DNA from: Flavobacteriaceae bacterium UBA3159 | GTDB taxonomy: Bacteria; Bacteroidota; Bacteroidia; Flavobacteriales; Flavobacteriaceae | DNA length: 43,630 nucleotides | Reading direction: 5' to 3' | Assembly: GCA_002364535.1 (NCBI GenBank) | Contig: DEYL01000033.1 | Location: forward strand, 1-43,630 | Shown here: piece by piece, positions 23,739-32,090 of the stretch | How the letters are laid out: each line of letters opens with the position of its first letter | Numbering within the stretch: the stretch's first letter is position 1 | Position numbers and translations under genes: made by a program | Notes under the pieces: model-generated | Databases searched by the model: none | Told to the model about the DNA's origin: nothing | The model's input: only the letters and a program-made list of their open reading frames with translations

Positions 23739-24683
23739 ATGAAATTATTGGTTACCGGTGCAACGGGACTGATTGGCAAAAACATCCTTGCCATAGCCAA
23801 AGAACGCAATATTAGTGTTCATTTTTTAACTACTCGAAAGGGAAAACTGATTGATTCAGACGGCCTAAAAGGCTTTTATTGGAACCCTGAATCAGGCGAA
23901 ATAGATGCGTGCTGTTTTGAAGGAGTCGATTCATTAATTCATTTGGCCGGGACGAGTATTTCTAAACCATGGACTTCCAAAAACAAAAAAGAAATTTTGG
24001 AAAGCAGGGTGAATAGTACGCGTTTGTTGAGAAATGCATTGGATCAGCAAAATATAAGAATGAAAAGTATCGTTTGTGCTTCAGCCATTGGTATTTATCC
24101 CAATAGTCTGGATGAGGTTTATGACGAAAACAGCTCTTTGATAGAAGAGAATTTTTTACAAAAAGTCACTTCGGCATGGGAAGAGGAATCCAAAGCCATG
24201 TGTGATCATACCCAACATTTATCGATGTTGAGAATCGGTTTGGTTTTGGCCAAAGACGGTGGCTTATTATCTCAATTAATCCTTCCGGTAAAACTTTTTT
24301 TGGGAACGGCTTTTGCCTCAGGGAAACAGTGGCAGAGTTGGATCCATATTGAGGATTTATCCAGATTGTTTTTTACTGCTGCGGATCAAGGGTGGGAAGG
24401 AACCTATAACGCTGTAGCCCCTAATCCCGTCTCACAAAGAAACTTGATGAAAGCCACAGGAAAGGCTTTGGGTCGACCTGTTATTTTACCCAATATACCT
24501 GCCTTATTTATGAAAATGTTTTTTGGGGAACGTTCCATTTTGATTTTGGGAAGTCAAAAGGTCAGTGCTGATTTGATTTTATCAAAAGGCTTTGTTTTTC
24601 AATTCCTGTTTTTGCCGCAGGCCTTAAAAGACGTATTTGGTAAAAAGAATGACATTTTGGCAAAAAACAATGGTTGGCAGTAA
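23739..24683 (+). CDS. TIGR01777-type NAD-dependent epimerase
   Basis: A protein of about 314 residues of the short-chain dehydrogenase family (SDR39U1/YfcH group). The NAD-binding GATGLIGKNIL is at the N-terminus. The family motifs LIHLAGTSIS, RVNSTRLLRNAL, ASAIGIYPN (the S-YxxxK-like site) and WIHIEDLSRLF follow, then a C-terminal DUF1731 region GRPVILPNIPALFMKMFFGE. No substrate is established for this family. The start is the ATG at 23739; a TTG two codons earlier is possible but less likely. It precedes grpE by 29 bases and may be cotranscribed with the chaperone genes. Confidence 0.88.
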   Translation: MKLLVTGATGLIGKNILAIAKERNISVHFLTTRKGKLIDSDGLKGFYWNPESGEIDACCFEGVDSLIHLAGTSISKPWTSKNKKEILESRVNSTRLLRNALDQQNIRMKSIVCASAIGIYPNSLDEVYDENSSLIEENFLQKVTSAWEEESKAMCDHTQHLSMLRIGLVLAKDGGLLSQLILPVKLFLGTAFASGKQWQSWIHIEDLSRLFFTAADQGWEGTYNAVAPNPVSQRNLMKATGKALGRPVILPNIPALFMKMFFGERSILILGSQKVSADLILSKGFVFQFLFLPQALKDVFGKKNDILAKNNGWQ

Positions 24684-24712
24684 TTTTGAAGCATTTAAAA
24701 CAAATTAAGAAA

Positions 24713-25240
24713 ATGGCAAATAAAACCTCCAAACCCAAGGCTAGAGCAAAGAAATCTTCTGCTGAGAAAAAAAGCAATAAAGTAGACTTTTCCCAGCAGC
24801 TTGAGGAATTGAATGAAAATCTAAATCAAGAGAAGGACAAGTATCTCAGGTTGTTTGCTGAGTTTGAAAATTTCAAAAAGAGAACTGCCAGAGAGCGAAT
24901 AGAACTTTTTAAAACCGCAGGTCAAGAGGTCATCGGTTCGATATTGCCGATCTTAGATGATTTTGAAAGGGCCATTGGTCAAACTCAAGAAGAGGAAAAA
25001 AAGCATAGCGAGGGATTTGTACTGATCAAAAATAAATTGTTAGATGTATTAAAAAGCAATGGTTTGAATGCCACCGAAACCAAGGTGGGTGATACATTTG
25101 ATGCCGAGATTCACGAGGCGATTACGCTCATTCCTGCAGCGGATGCCTCCCGTAAGGGAAAAATAATTGATGTAACTGAAAAAGGTTATCAACTTGGAGA
25201 TAAGATCATAAGATTTCCTAAGGTGGTCGTCGGACAATAA
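24713..25240 (+). CDS. grpE: Nucleotide exchange factor GrpE
   Basis: A 175-residue DnaK cochaperone that releases ADP. The basic unstructured N-terminus (about 1-28, rich in Lys, Ala and Ser) precedes a long paired coiled coil (about 30-95, LRLFAEFENFKKRTARERIELF) and the beta-domain (ILPILDDFERAI, VGDTFDAEIHEAI, KGYQLGDKIIRFPKVVVG). The start is the ATG at 24713; an upstream TTG adds 13 unlikely residues. dnaJ follows after 5 bases. Confidence 0.96.
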   Translation: MANKTSKPKARAKKSSAEKKSNKVDFSQQLEELNENLNQEKDKYLRLFAEFENFKKRTARERIELFKTAGQEVIGSILPILDDFERAIGQTQEEEKKHSEGFVLIKNKLLDVLKSNGLNATETKVGDTFDAEIHEAITLIPAADASRKGKIIDVTEKGYQLGDKIIRFPKVVVGQ

Positions 25241-25245
25241 ATTAT

Positions 25246-26352
25246 ATGAAAGAAGATTTTTACCAAATTCTGGGCATATCAAAAACGGCGTCGGCAAATG
25301 AAATCAAAAAGGCTTACCGTAAAAAAGCCATAGAGTTCCACCCTGATAAAAACCCTGGAGATAAGGAAGCGGAGGCCAATTTCAAAAAAGCTGCTGAGGC
25401 CTATGAGATTTTGAGTGACCCGCAGAAAAAATCCCAGTACGATCAGTTTGGACATTCAGCCTTTGAGTCTGGTGGTTTTGGAGGTGGAAGTATGAATATG
25501 GACGATATATTCAGTCAGTTTGGAGATATTTTTGGTAGTGCTTTCGGTGGCGGTAGTTTTGGTGGTTTTGGTCAATCACAGCCCAGAGGAAAAGGAAGTA
25601 ACCTAAGAATCAGAGTTCAACTCAGCTTGAAAGAGGTGGTCAATGGCGCAGAAAAGAAAGTTAAAGTTAGAAGAAAAGCCCAAGCCACAGGGGTAAGTTA
25701 TACCACCTGTGGAACATGTAAAGGAAGAGGTCAGGTGATGCGTGTGACCAATACTATTTTGGGAAGAATGCAAAGCGCTTCTACTTGTCCCAAGTGTAAT
25801 GGAAGCGGGCAAATCATCTCAAATCGACCTGCGGGAAGCGACGCTAACGGAATGGTAGAGAGTGAAGAAACGGTATCGATCAAAATACCTGCCGGGGTCG
25901 AGGAAGGAATGCAACTGAAAGTGACTGGAAAAGGAAACGAGGCATCGGGTAATGGTATTACGGGAGATTTGTTGGTTTTAATCGAAGAAAAAACCGACGA
26001 AAATTTTATTCGTGAAGGAAATCACTTACACTTTGACTTATACATCAGCATCTCTGAGGCAGCTTTGGGGGTATCCAAAGAAATCAATCTGTTGGAAGGA
26101 AAAGTAAGAATCAAACTCGAATCAGGAATACAATCCGGAAAAACCCTAAGGTTGAGGGGTAAAGGAATACCAGATCTGAATGGATACGGAAAAGGTGATC
26201 TATTGGTTCACGTCAATGTATGGACACCCAAAACACTAAATAAGGAACAAAAACAATTTTTTCAAAAAATGTTGGAGGACGAAAATTTCACGCCAAATCC
26301 CGACAAGTCTGACAAATCATTTTTTGAAAAGGTCAAGGACATGTTCGCATAA
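25246..26352 (+). CDS. dnaJ: Chaperone DnaJ with one zinc centre
   Basis: A 368-residue Hsp40 that delivers substrates to DnaK and stimulates its ATPase. J domain 1-70 with HPD at 32-34; Gly/Phe linker about 74-112; then the substrate-binding beta-domains. The zinc domain has only two CxxCxGxG motifs, TCGTCKGRG (Cys155, Cys158) and CPKCNGSG (Cys181, Cys184), instead of four. These correspond to the inner pair (zinc site II). The outer pair (site I) is replaced by non-Cys sequence around residues 146-152 and 192-205. This reduced form is seen in other Flavobacteriia. It is coupled to grpE and followed by tandem hairpins. Confidence 0.95.
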   Translation: MKEDFYQILGISKTASANEIKKAYRKKAIEFHPDKNPGDKEAEANFKKAAEAYEILSDPQKKSQYDQFGHSAFESGGFGGGSMNMDDIFSQFGDIFGSAFGGGSFGGFGQSQPRGKGSNLRIRVQLSLKEVVNGAEKKVKVRRKAQATGVSYTTCGTCKGRGQVMRVTNTILGRMQSASTCPKCNGSGQIISNRPAGSDANGMVESEETVSIKIPAGVEEGMQLKVTGKGNEASGNGITGDLLVLIEEKTDENFIREGNHLHFDLYISISEAALGVSKEINLLEGKVRIKLESGIQSGKTLRLRGKGIPDLNGYGKGDLLVHVNVWTPKTLNKEQKQFFQKMLEDENFTPNPDKSDKSFFEKVKDMFA

Positions 26353-26355
26353 ATA

Positions 26356-26384
26356 TTTGATCTGAGAAAAAATATATATCTTTG
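26356..26384 (+). promoter_or_regulatory. Orphan TTTG-N17-TATCTTTG promoter
   Basis: The best complete Bacteroidota promoter seen here: TTTG at 26356-26359 and TATCTTTG at 26377-26384 with a 17-base spacer. It lies right after the dnaJ stop and before two hairpins, not next to a start codon (the mscS ATG is 106 bases on). It may drive mscS through a structured leader, or a small RNA. Confidence 0.5.
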
Positions 26385-26386
26385 GT

Positions 26387-26416
26387 TAACACTAATCTTT
26401 TAGTGTTATTCTTTTT
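26387..26416 (+). terminator. First tandem terminator after dnaJ
   Basis: An 8-9 bp stem AACACTAA/TTAGTGTT with loop TCTT is followed by ATTCTTTTT. It ends the grpE-dnaJ transcript. Confidence 0.75.
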
Positions 26417-26429
26417 CATAGCAATTTTT

Positions 26430-26465
26430 CCCATCCTTAGAAATAAGGGTGGGTTTTGTTTTTGT
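26430..26465 (+). terminator. Second tandem terminator before mscS
   Basis: A 9-bp stem CCCATCCTT/AAGGGTGGG (one G-T pair) with loop AGAAAT is followed by TTTTGTTTTTG. With the orphan promoter it could end a small RNA of about 75 bases or act as an attenuator for mscS. Confidence 0.75.
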
Positions 26466-26490
26466 ATTATCTTAGTATGGATTTAATAAC

Positions 26491-27330
26491 ATGCAAAAAA
26501 TAAAAGATTTTTTTAATTATCAGATTAATATAGGCAGTGACATCCTTCTCACTCCTAAGTCAATGATAATTATCATTGGCGTCTTTTTTCTAACTTACAC
26601 ATTCCTAAAAGTATTTCGTCGTATTATATTTAAAACCTTGAACAACGATACTAAACTTAAGTTTAGAGGGATTTTAACCTTTTTCAACTACTTGGTTTAT
26701 TTGATTGTAATTCTCATTACACTGGACAATATTGGGGTAAAAGTAAGTACGATTTTTGCAGCATCTGCTGCCCTTTTGGTGGGCGTTAGTTTGGCCTTGC
26801 AAACATTGATTCAAGATGTATTTTCTGGTATTTCTATACTGGCCGATCAAACCGTACATGTAGGAGATGTCATACAAGTTGATGGTCAAGTGGGAAGGGT
26901 AGAAAACATTATGTTGCGCACCACCAGAGCGGTGACCCGAGACAATAAGGTATTGATCATCCCCAATCATAAATTTTTAACCTCAATACTTTATAATTGG
27001 ACAGAAAATGGAACTTTGACCAAAGAGTCCATCCACTTTGGAGTAGCCTACAATACAGATGTAAAATTATTGGAGAATATAGTCATAGAGATTACCAATG
27101 CCCACCCCAAGGTATTGAGGAAACCAGAGCCTTTTCTGCTTTTCGAAGACTTTGGCGACAGTGCTTTAATGTTTCAACTTTTCTTTTCTATGAACAAAAG
27201 CTTTGAGGCCAATCTCGTTAAAAGTGATCTTAGATTTAAGATTTTTGAAAAACTGAAGGCAATCAATATTGAAATACCATTCCCTCAAAGTGTTGTTACG
27301 CTTAAAAATAATACATCTGAGATCAAATGA
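26491..27330 (+). CDS. MscS-family small mechanosensitive channel
   Basis: A 279-residue tension-gated channel that releases solutes on hypo-osmotic shock. Two N-terminal helices (about 20-42, 62-85) precede the pore helix ASAALLVGVSLALQTLIQDVFSG (about 92-114). The MscS beta-domain follows with QVDGQVGRVENIMLRTT and PNHKFLTSIL, then the C-terminal vestibule. Length is normal for the MscS core. Its stop overlaps the response-regulator start (ATGA), so both are coupled. No clear -7 element lies near its ATG; the promoter at 26356-26384 is the nearest candidate. Confidence 0.9.
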   Translation: MQKIKDFFNYQINIGSDILLTPKSMIIIIGVFFLTYTFLKVFRRIIFKTLNNDTKLKFRGILTFFNYLVYLIVILITLDNIGVKVSTIFAASAALLVGVSLALQTLIQDVFSGISILADQTVHVGDVIQVDGQVGRVENIMLRTTRAVTRDNKVLIIPNHKFLTSILYNWTENGTLTKESIHFGVAYNTDVKLLENIVIEITNAHPKVLRKPEPFLLFEDFGDSALMFQLFFSMNKSFEANLVKSDLRFKIFEKLKAINIEIPFPQSVVTLKNNTSEIK

Positions 27331-28499
27331 AAAAAATCTTATTGATTGAGGACGAAGAGCCCATCAGAAGGGTGCTGATCCGTATTTTAGAAGAAGAAAA
27401 TAAAGACTATGAAATCACCCAATGCGAAGATGGTAAATCAGGTCTGACCACACTAAAAAAGGAAGATTTTGACTTAGTGTTGTGCGATATCAAAATGCCA
27501 AAAATGGATGGTGTAGAGGTTTTACAAAAAGTCAGAGAAATCGGTATCAATGTTCCTTTTATCATGTTGACTGGCCATGGGAATGTTTCTACCGCAGTAG
27601 AAGCCATGAAATCGGGTGCCTATGATTTTATTTCCAAACCACCGGATTTGAATCGACTGCTGACTGCAGTTAGAAATGCATTGCAAATCAAAAATTTGGT
27701 TTTAGAGAATAAAAACCTAAAGAAACGCATTGCCAAAAAATACGAAATGATTGGGTCTTCTGATCAGATCAACGAAATTCACAATTTGGTCCAAAAGGTT
27801 GCGCCCACAGAGGCCAGGGTTCTTATTACTGGTGAAAATGGAACCGGTAAAGAGTTGGTAGCTCATCATTTGCATCAAAAAAGCAATCGTTCTGGATCTC
27901 CTTTTGTGGAAGTAAATTGTGCTGCCATTCCTTCCGAATTGATTGAGAGCGAACTATTTGGTCATATCAAGGGGGCTTTTACTTCGGCAATCAAAGATCG
28001 TCCGGGAAAGTTTGAAATTGCCAATGGGGGTACACTCTTTTTGGATGAGGTGGCTGACATGAGTCTTACTGCTCAAGCCAAGGTTTTGAGAGCCCTTCAA
28101 GAGAACAGAATCCAAAGGGTGGGAGGCGAAAAAGATATAAAAGTTGATGTACGTGTTATTGCTGCCACCAACAAAGATTTGGACAAAGAAATTGTAGAGG
28201 GGAACTTTCGTGAAGACCTCTATCACCGTTTGGCTGTTATCCTCATAAAAGTTCCTTCACTGAAAGAAAGAAAAAAAGACATTCCTCTTTTGGTGGATTA
28301 TTTTACAGATAACCTGATAGCCGAACAAGGTTTGGATCCCAAAACCTTCTCCAAAAGCGCCATTGATCGTTTGATGGATTATCCTTGGACTGGAAACATA
28401 CGTGAGCTTAAAAATGTTATTGAAAGATTGATGATTCTGGGATCGAACCCGGTTACGGTCGACGATATCCAACAATTTGCCGCTAAACCCAAACTTTAA
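27327..28499 (+). CDS. NtrC-type response regulator without DNA-binding domain
   Basis: A 390-residue sigma-54-associated regulator. The receiver domain is 1-120 with phosphoacceptor Asp54, Thr82 and Lys104. The AAA+ domain has Walker A GENGTGKE (169-176) and Walker B GTLFLDE (235-241). The sigma-54 loop is GAFTSA (216-221), one residue off the usual GAFTGA. The C-terminus stops after the AAA+ lid (390), so the Fis-type helix-turn-helix of NtrC is absent. Such Fis-less forms occur in Bacteroidota. It may work from solution or with another DNA-binding partner. No histidine kinase is adjacent. Coupled to mscS; the next gene starts 3 bases later. Confidence 0.92.
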   Translation: MKKILLIEDEEPIRRVLIRILEEENKDYEITQCEDGKSGLTTLKKEDFDLVLCDIKMPKMDGVEVLQKVREIGINVPFIMLTGHGNVSTAVEAMKSGAYDFISKPPDLNRLLTAVRNALQIKNLVLENKNLKKRIAKKYEMIGSSDQINEIHNLVQKVAPTEARVLITGENGTGKELVAHHLHQKSNRSGSPFVEVNCAAIPSELIESELFGHIKGAFTSAIKDRPGKFEIANGGTLFLDEVADMSLTAQAKVLRALQENRIQRVGGEKDIKVDVRVIAATNKDLDKEIVEGNFREDLYHRLAVILIKVPSLKERKKDIPLLVDYFTDNLIAEQGLDPKTFSKSAIDRLMDYPWTGNIRELKNVIERLMILGSNPVTVDDIQQFAAKPKL

Positions 28500-28502
28500 T
28501 TG

Positions 28503-29885
28503 ATGATGAAAAAATTATGGCTATTATTGTTGTTTAGCAGTCTTTCCTTACACGCTCAAAATGAGGATGGATTGGAGAATAAAATCAAGAAGATTTACCA
28601 AGAGGCACTGACCCAAGGAAAAAGTTATGATTGGCTGGATCATCTGACCAATCAAATAGGTGGTCGTTTGTCGGGTTCTCTAAATGCAGAGTGGGCAGTA
28701 AAGTGGGCCAAGGAGGAACTCGATGCCCTTCCATTGGATTCTGTTTGGTTGCAAGCCGTTATGGTTCCCAAATGGGTTAGGGGTACTTTTGAATATGCCA
28801 ACATTGAATCTAGCCCAGGAAATACAATTAATGTGAACATCTGTGCTTTGGGAGGTTCCATTGCTACTCCCTCTATAGGAATTCGAGCCAATGTGATCGA
28901 AGTAAAACACATTGATGACCTGGCTAAATTAGGAAAGGAAAAAATCAAAGGCAAGATTATCTTTTTTAATCGTCCCATGCAGGTAGATCTTGTCAATACA
29001 TTTAAAGCCTATGGTGGTGCTGTAGACCAGAGATACAGTGGTGCCGCCGAAGCAGCCAAATACGGTGCGCTGGCAGTGATCGTTCGTTCTTTGAATTTTC
29101 GATTGGATGATTACCCTCACACCGGAGTCATGAGTTACGGAGATTTACCCATCAACAAAAGAATTCCCGCTGCTGCGATCAGTACTAACCATGCAGAGTT
29201 GCTCAGCTCCATGATCGCCTTGAATCCCAAACTTCGGTTTTTTATCAAGCAGAATTGCAAGAATTATCCGGAAGTAAGATCCTATAATGTCATTGCTGAA
29301 ATCAAAGGCCAAGAGTCACCTGAGAAAATCATTTTGGTTGGAGCCCACTTGGATTCATGGGATTTGGGAGATGGTGCTCACGATGATGGAGCCGGAGTGG
29401 TTCAGTCTATGGAAGTGCTCAGGTTGATGAGTTTAAAAGATTTTCGCCCCAAAAACACCATTCGCGTGGTATTGTTTGCCAATGAAGAAAATGGATTGAT
29501 GGGTGCCAAGGCCTACAGTAAAAGGGTTAAAAAAGATAAAGAACAACACCTCCTTGCACTAGAGTCCGATAGCGGAGGGTTTACCCCAAGGGGATTTATT
29601 TTTGATACAAAAGTGCAATACTTAAATAAAATTTTGTCATGGAAACCGTATTTTGACCCCTATTACATTCATTTATTTGAAGGAAATGGGAGTGGTGCAG
29701 ATGTAAGCCTACTCAAAGGAAATTCATTGGTATTGGCGGGTTTAAAAACCGATTCCCAAAGGTATTTCATTCATCATCATTCGGAGATGGATACTTTTGA
29801 TCAAATCAACAAGAGAGAATTGGAGTTGGGAGCTGCGACAATGGCTGCTTTGGTGTACCTCACAGATCAATTGGGACTTGAATAA
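28503..29885 (+). CDS. Secreted M28-family zinc peptidase
   Basis: A protein of about 460 residues of the carboxypeptidase Q-like M28 group, which removes amino acids or dipeptides outside the cytoplasm. Signal peptide MMKKLWLLLLFSSLSLHAQ. A protease-associated domain occupies about 120-260. Catalytic metal ligands are visible: His and Asp in VGAHLDSWDLGDGAHDDGAG, the Glu pair in FANEENGLMG, Asp in LESDSGGF, and the final His in HHHSEMDTFDQ. Length is normal. The start is the ATG at 28503 (or 28506), giving a clean signal; a TTG at 28500 is less likely. Probably cotranscribed with the regulator. Confidence 0.93.
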   Translation: MMKKLWLLLLFSSLSLHAQNEDGLENKIKKIYQEALTQGKSYDWLDHLTNQIGGRLSGSLNAEWAVKWAKEELDALPLDSVWLQAVMVPKWVRGTFEYANIESSPGNTINVNICALGGSIATPSIGIRANVIEVKHIDDLAKLGKEKIKGKIIFFNRPMQVDLVNTFKAYGGAVDQRYSGAAEAAKYGALAVIVRSLNFRLDDYPHTGVMSYGDLPINKRIPAAAISTNHAELLSSMIALNPKLRFFIKQNCKNYPEVRSYNVIAEIKGQESPEKIILVGAHLDSWDLGDGAHDDGAGVVQSMEVLRLMSLKDFRPKNTIRVVLFANEENGLMGAKAYSKRVKKDKEQHLLALESDSGGFTPRGFIFDTKVQYLNKILSWKPYFDPYYIHLFEGNGSGADVSLLKGNSLVLAGLKTDSQRYFIHHHSEMDTFDQINKRELELGAATMAALVYLTDQLGLE

Positions 29886-29912
29886 GAATCTTTATCATCC
29901 CCTTTAATTTTC

Positions 29913-31280
29913 ATGAACCTCAGTAATTACACTATAGAATTTGGCACCAATCTTAAATTGGCCTATCCAGTTATAGTGGGTATGTTGGGGCATACGGTAG
30001 TACAGTTGATCGACAACATCATGGTGGGGCAATTGGGAACAGCAGAATTGGCCGCGGTGTCATTGGGCAACAGTTTTGTCTTTGTGGCCATGTCTCTGGG
30101 AATAGGATTCTCTACCGCCATTACTCCCATGATTGCCGAGTCTTTTGGTGCAAAAAATCACAATAAGGTCAGGTATATTTTTGTTCATGGGCTGATTCTG
30201 TGTTTTGGATTGGGTGTTGTTTTGGCCTCCTTGGTGCTGTGGGCGCAACCTTTGTTGTCTCAAATGGGACAGCCCGATGAGGTGGTTGCCTTGGCCAAGC
30301 CTTACCTTTTTTGGGTGGCCCTGTCGCTGGTACCATTGGTTGGTTTTCAGGGACTGAGGCAGTTTGCAGAGGGCTTATTTCAGACCCGTTTGGCCATGTA
30401 TGCTACCTTGATGGGCAATGTGATCAACGTGCTGTTGAATTACCTTTTGATTTTCGGACTCCATGGTTTTCCAGAATTGGGTGTTGAGGGAGCAGCTCTG
30501 GGAACATTGTTTTCACGATGGACAATGGTTTTGTTTATGGCGATCAACGTAAAAAATAAAAAGGGTTTTAAAAGATACAATCGCAAACTGTTTAGGGTAA
30601 AGCTTAAAAAATCACTTTTTAAAAGAATTTTTTCTCTTGGACTTCCCTCTGCATTGCAAATGTTTTTTGAAGTTACTTTTTTTACTTCGGCCATTTGGAT
30701 GTCGGGCTTGTTGGGTAAAAATCCCCAAGCTGCCAACCAGATTGCACTCAATTTGTCATCAATGACATATATGGTTGCCATTGGTGTAGGGGTAACCGCT
30801 ATGATCCGTGTTGGAAACGAAAAAGGACGTGGAGATTTTACCGCCCTCAGGCGGGTGGCAGTCTCTACCTTTTTACTCATTTTTTTGATGAGCTCTCTTT
30901 TTTGCTTGTTCTTTATCGCTAGCCACGATTTACTTCCTTGGCTGTACTTGGATGGCAACGCACCTGAGATTTCTTCAGACGTCAATGAAGTGGTTGAAAT
31001 TGCCTCAAATTTGATCCTGATCGCTGCCTTTTTTCAAATAGCCGATGGGCTTCAGGCTGTGGTTCTAGGAGCTTTAAGGGGAATTCAGGATGTGATTATC
31101 CCGGCCTTTCTGATCTTTATCTCCTATGGTGCCATAGGTTTTCCCATATCCTACTATTTGGGACTAAATACCGAGTGGGCTACTTATGGAATTTGGATTG
31201 GACTATTAACAGGACTAATACTTTCAGCACTGTTGTTGGTTCTCAGATTTCAGTATCTTTCCCAAAAATTAGTTCCCTAA
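29913..31280 (+). CDS. MATE-family efflux transporter
   Basis: A 455-residue membrane exporter of the NorM/MATE group that pumps drugs or metabolites out in exchange for Na+ or H+. Twelve hydrophobic segments are present in two homologous halves. Family segments include MVGQLGTAELAAVSLGNS, GLRQFAEGLFQTR and GAALGTLFSRW in the N-half, and GLPSALQMFFEVTFF and QIADGLQAVVLGALRGIQD in the C-half. The substrate cannot be predicted. It follows the peptidase on the same strand by 27 bases. Confidence 0.92.
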   Translation: MNLSNYTIEFGTNLKLAYPVIVGMLGHTVVQLIDNIMVGQLGTAELAAVSLGNSFVFVAMSLGIGFSTAITPMIAESFGAKNHNKVRYIFVHGLILCFGLGVVLASLVLWAQPLLSQMGQPDEVVALAKPYLFWVALSLVPLVGFQGLRQFAEGLFQTRLAMYATLMGNVINVLLNYLLIFGLHGFPELGVEGAALGTLFSRWTMVLFMAINVKNKKGFKRYNRKLFRVKLKKSLFKRIFSLGLPSALQMFFEVTFFTSAIWMSGLLGKNPQAANQIALNLSSMTYMVAIGVGVTAMIRVGNEKGRGDFTALRRVAVSTFLLIFLMSSLFCLFFIASHDLLPWLYLDGNAPEISSDVNEVVEIASNLILIAAFFQIADGLQAVVLGALRGIQDVIIPAFLIFISYGAIGFPISYYLGLNTEWATYGIWIGLLTGLILSALLLVLRFQYLSQKLVP

Positions 31281-31293
31281 ACCAATATTTAAA

Positions 31294-31518
31294 ATGGATT
31301 TACCAAAGTTTTTGATTGCAGACAGCTCGGCCTTGGAGGACGCAATTTTTATTGCCCACACAGAGTATCCCCGTTTTTTTCTCAACGTGGCAAATGATGA
31401 AGTCCACTGGATGGAAGAGTTTGAAAAAGAAGACAGAGAGGAATTAGAATCCCAGACTGCCCAGCTTATTGAGCAGGCATTGGATTTCTACGATAAAGAG
31501 ATGGAAAATTTGGATTAG
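31294..31518 (+). CDS. Conserved acidic protein, 74 aa, unknown
   Basis: A small acidic cytoplasmic protein (MDLPKFLIADSSALEDAIFIAHTEYPRFFL type start; later half rich in Glu and helical). No known domain is recognised. It lies 13 bases after the MATE gene and 3 bases before the PAP2 gene, in tight operon spacing. The start ATG has a plausible AT-rich upstream region. Coherent amino acid use and tight packing support a real gene. Confidence 0.65.
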   Translation: MDLPKFLIADSSALEDAIFIAHTEYPRFFLNVANDEVHWMEEFEKEDREELESQTAQLIEQALDFYDKEMENLD

Positions 31519-31521
31519 CCC

Positions 31522-32088
31522 GTGGAAGAACTCATTACCCTAGATCAACAATTATTTCTTTTTCTCAACCATTTGGGATCCAATACCTTTGATGGTTTTT
31601 GGATGTTGATGACCAATAAGGCGACCAACATTAGCCTTTATTTATTTTTGGCTTTTATGTACCTCAGGCAAACAAGTCTTAAACCTTTTTTAATGTTGCT
31701 TTTATTCGTTGCCCTTCTCATTTTGGTTACGGATCAGGTAACCAATCTTTTTAAATATGGTTTTCAGCGTTTGCGGCCCTGTCACGAACCTGCGATCAAA
31801 GAGATGTTAAGACTGGTCAAACCCACTTGCGGAGGGTTGTATGGATACTTTTCAGGTCATGCTTCCAATTCTTTCGCCTTAGCGGTTTTCTTTTCAAGTA
31901 TTTTTCGGGTCAAATACAACAGCTTGCCCTTTTTGTTATTATTCGTTGCTTTTTTGGTGGCCTACAGTCGGATATATATTGGAGTACATTATCCTTTGGA
32001 TGTGGTCTCTGGTATGGCCTTCGGTTCCTTGGTTGGAATGCTGTTTTACCGTATCTGGCGAAGGTTTAACGGAGCGATTTTAACATAA
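31522..32088 (+). CDS. PAP2-family membrane phosphatase
   Basis: A 188-residue membrane phosphatase. The three catalytic segments are present: C1 KYGFQRLRP (KxxxxxxRP form), C2 SGHAS (PSGH form) and C3 SRIYIGVHYPLD (SRxxxxxHxxxD). Six hydrophobic segments fit the family. Likely substrate: undecaprenyl pyrophosphate, phosphatidic acid or a lipid A phosphate; it cannot be chosen from sequence. Start is GTG at 31522. It ends 2 bases before the converging msrA stop with no room for a terminator. Confidence 0.9.
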   Translation: MEELITLDQQLFLFLNHLGSNTFDGFWMLMTNKATNISLYLFLAFMYLRQTSLKPFLMLLLFVALLILVTDQVTNLFKYGFQRLRPCHEPAIKEMLRLVKPTCGGLYGYFSGHASNSFALAVFFSSIFRVKYNSLPFLLLFVAFLVAYSRIYIGVHYPLDVVSGMAFGSLVGMLFYRIWRRFNGAILT

Positions 32089-32090
32089 CA

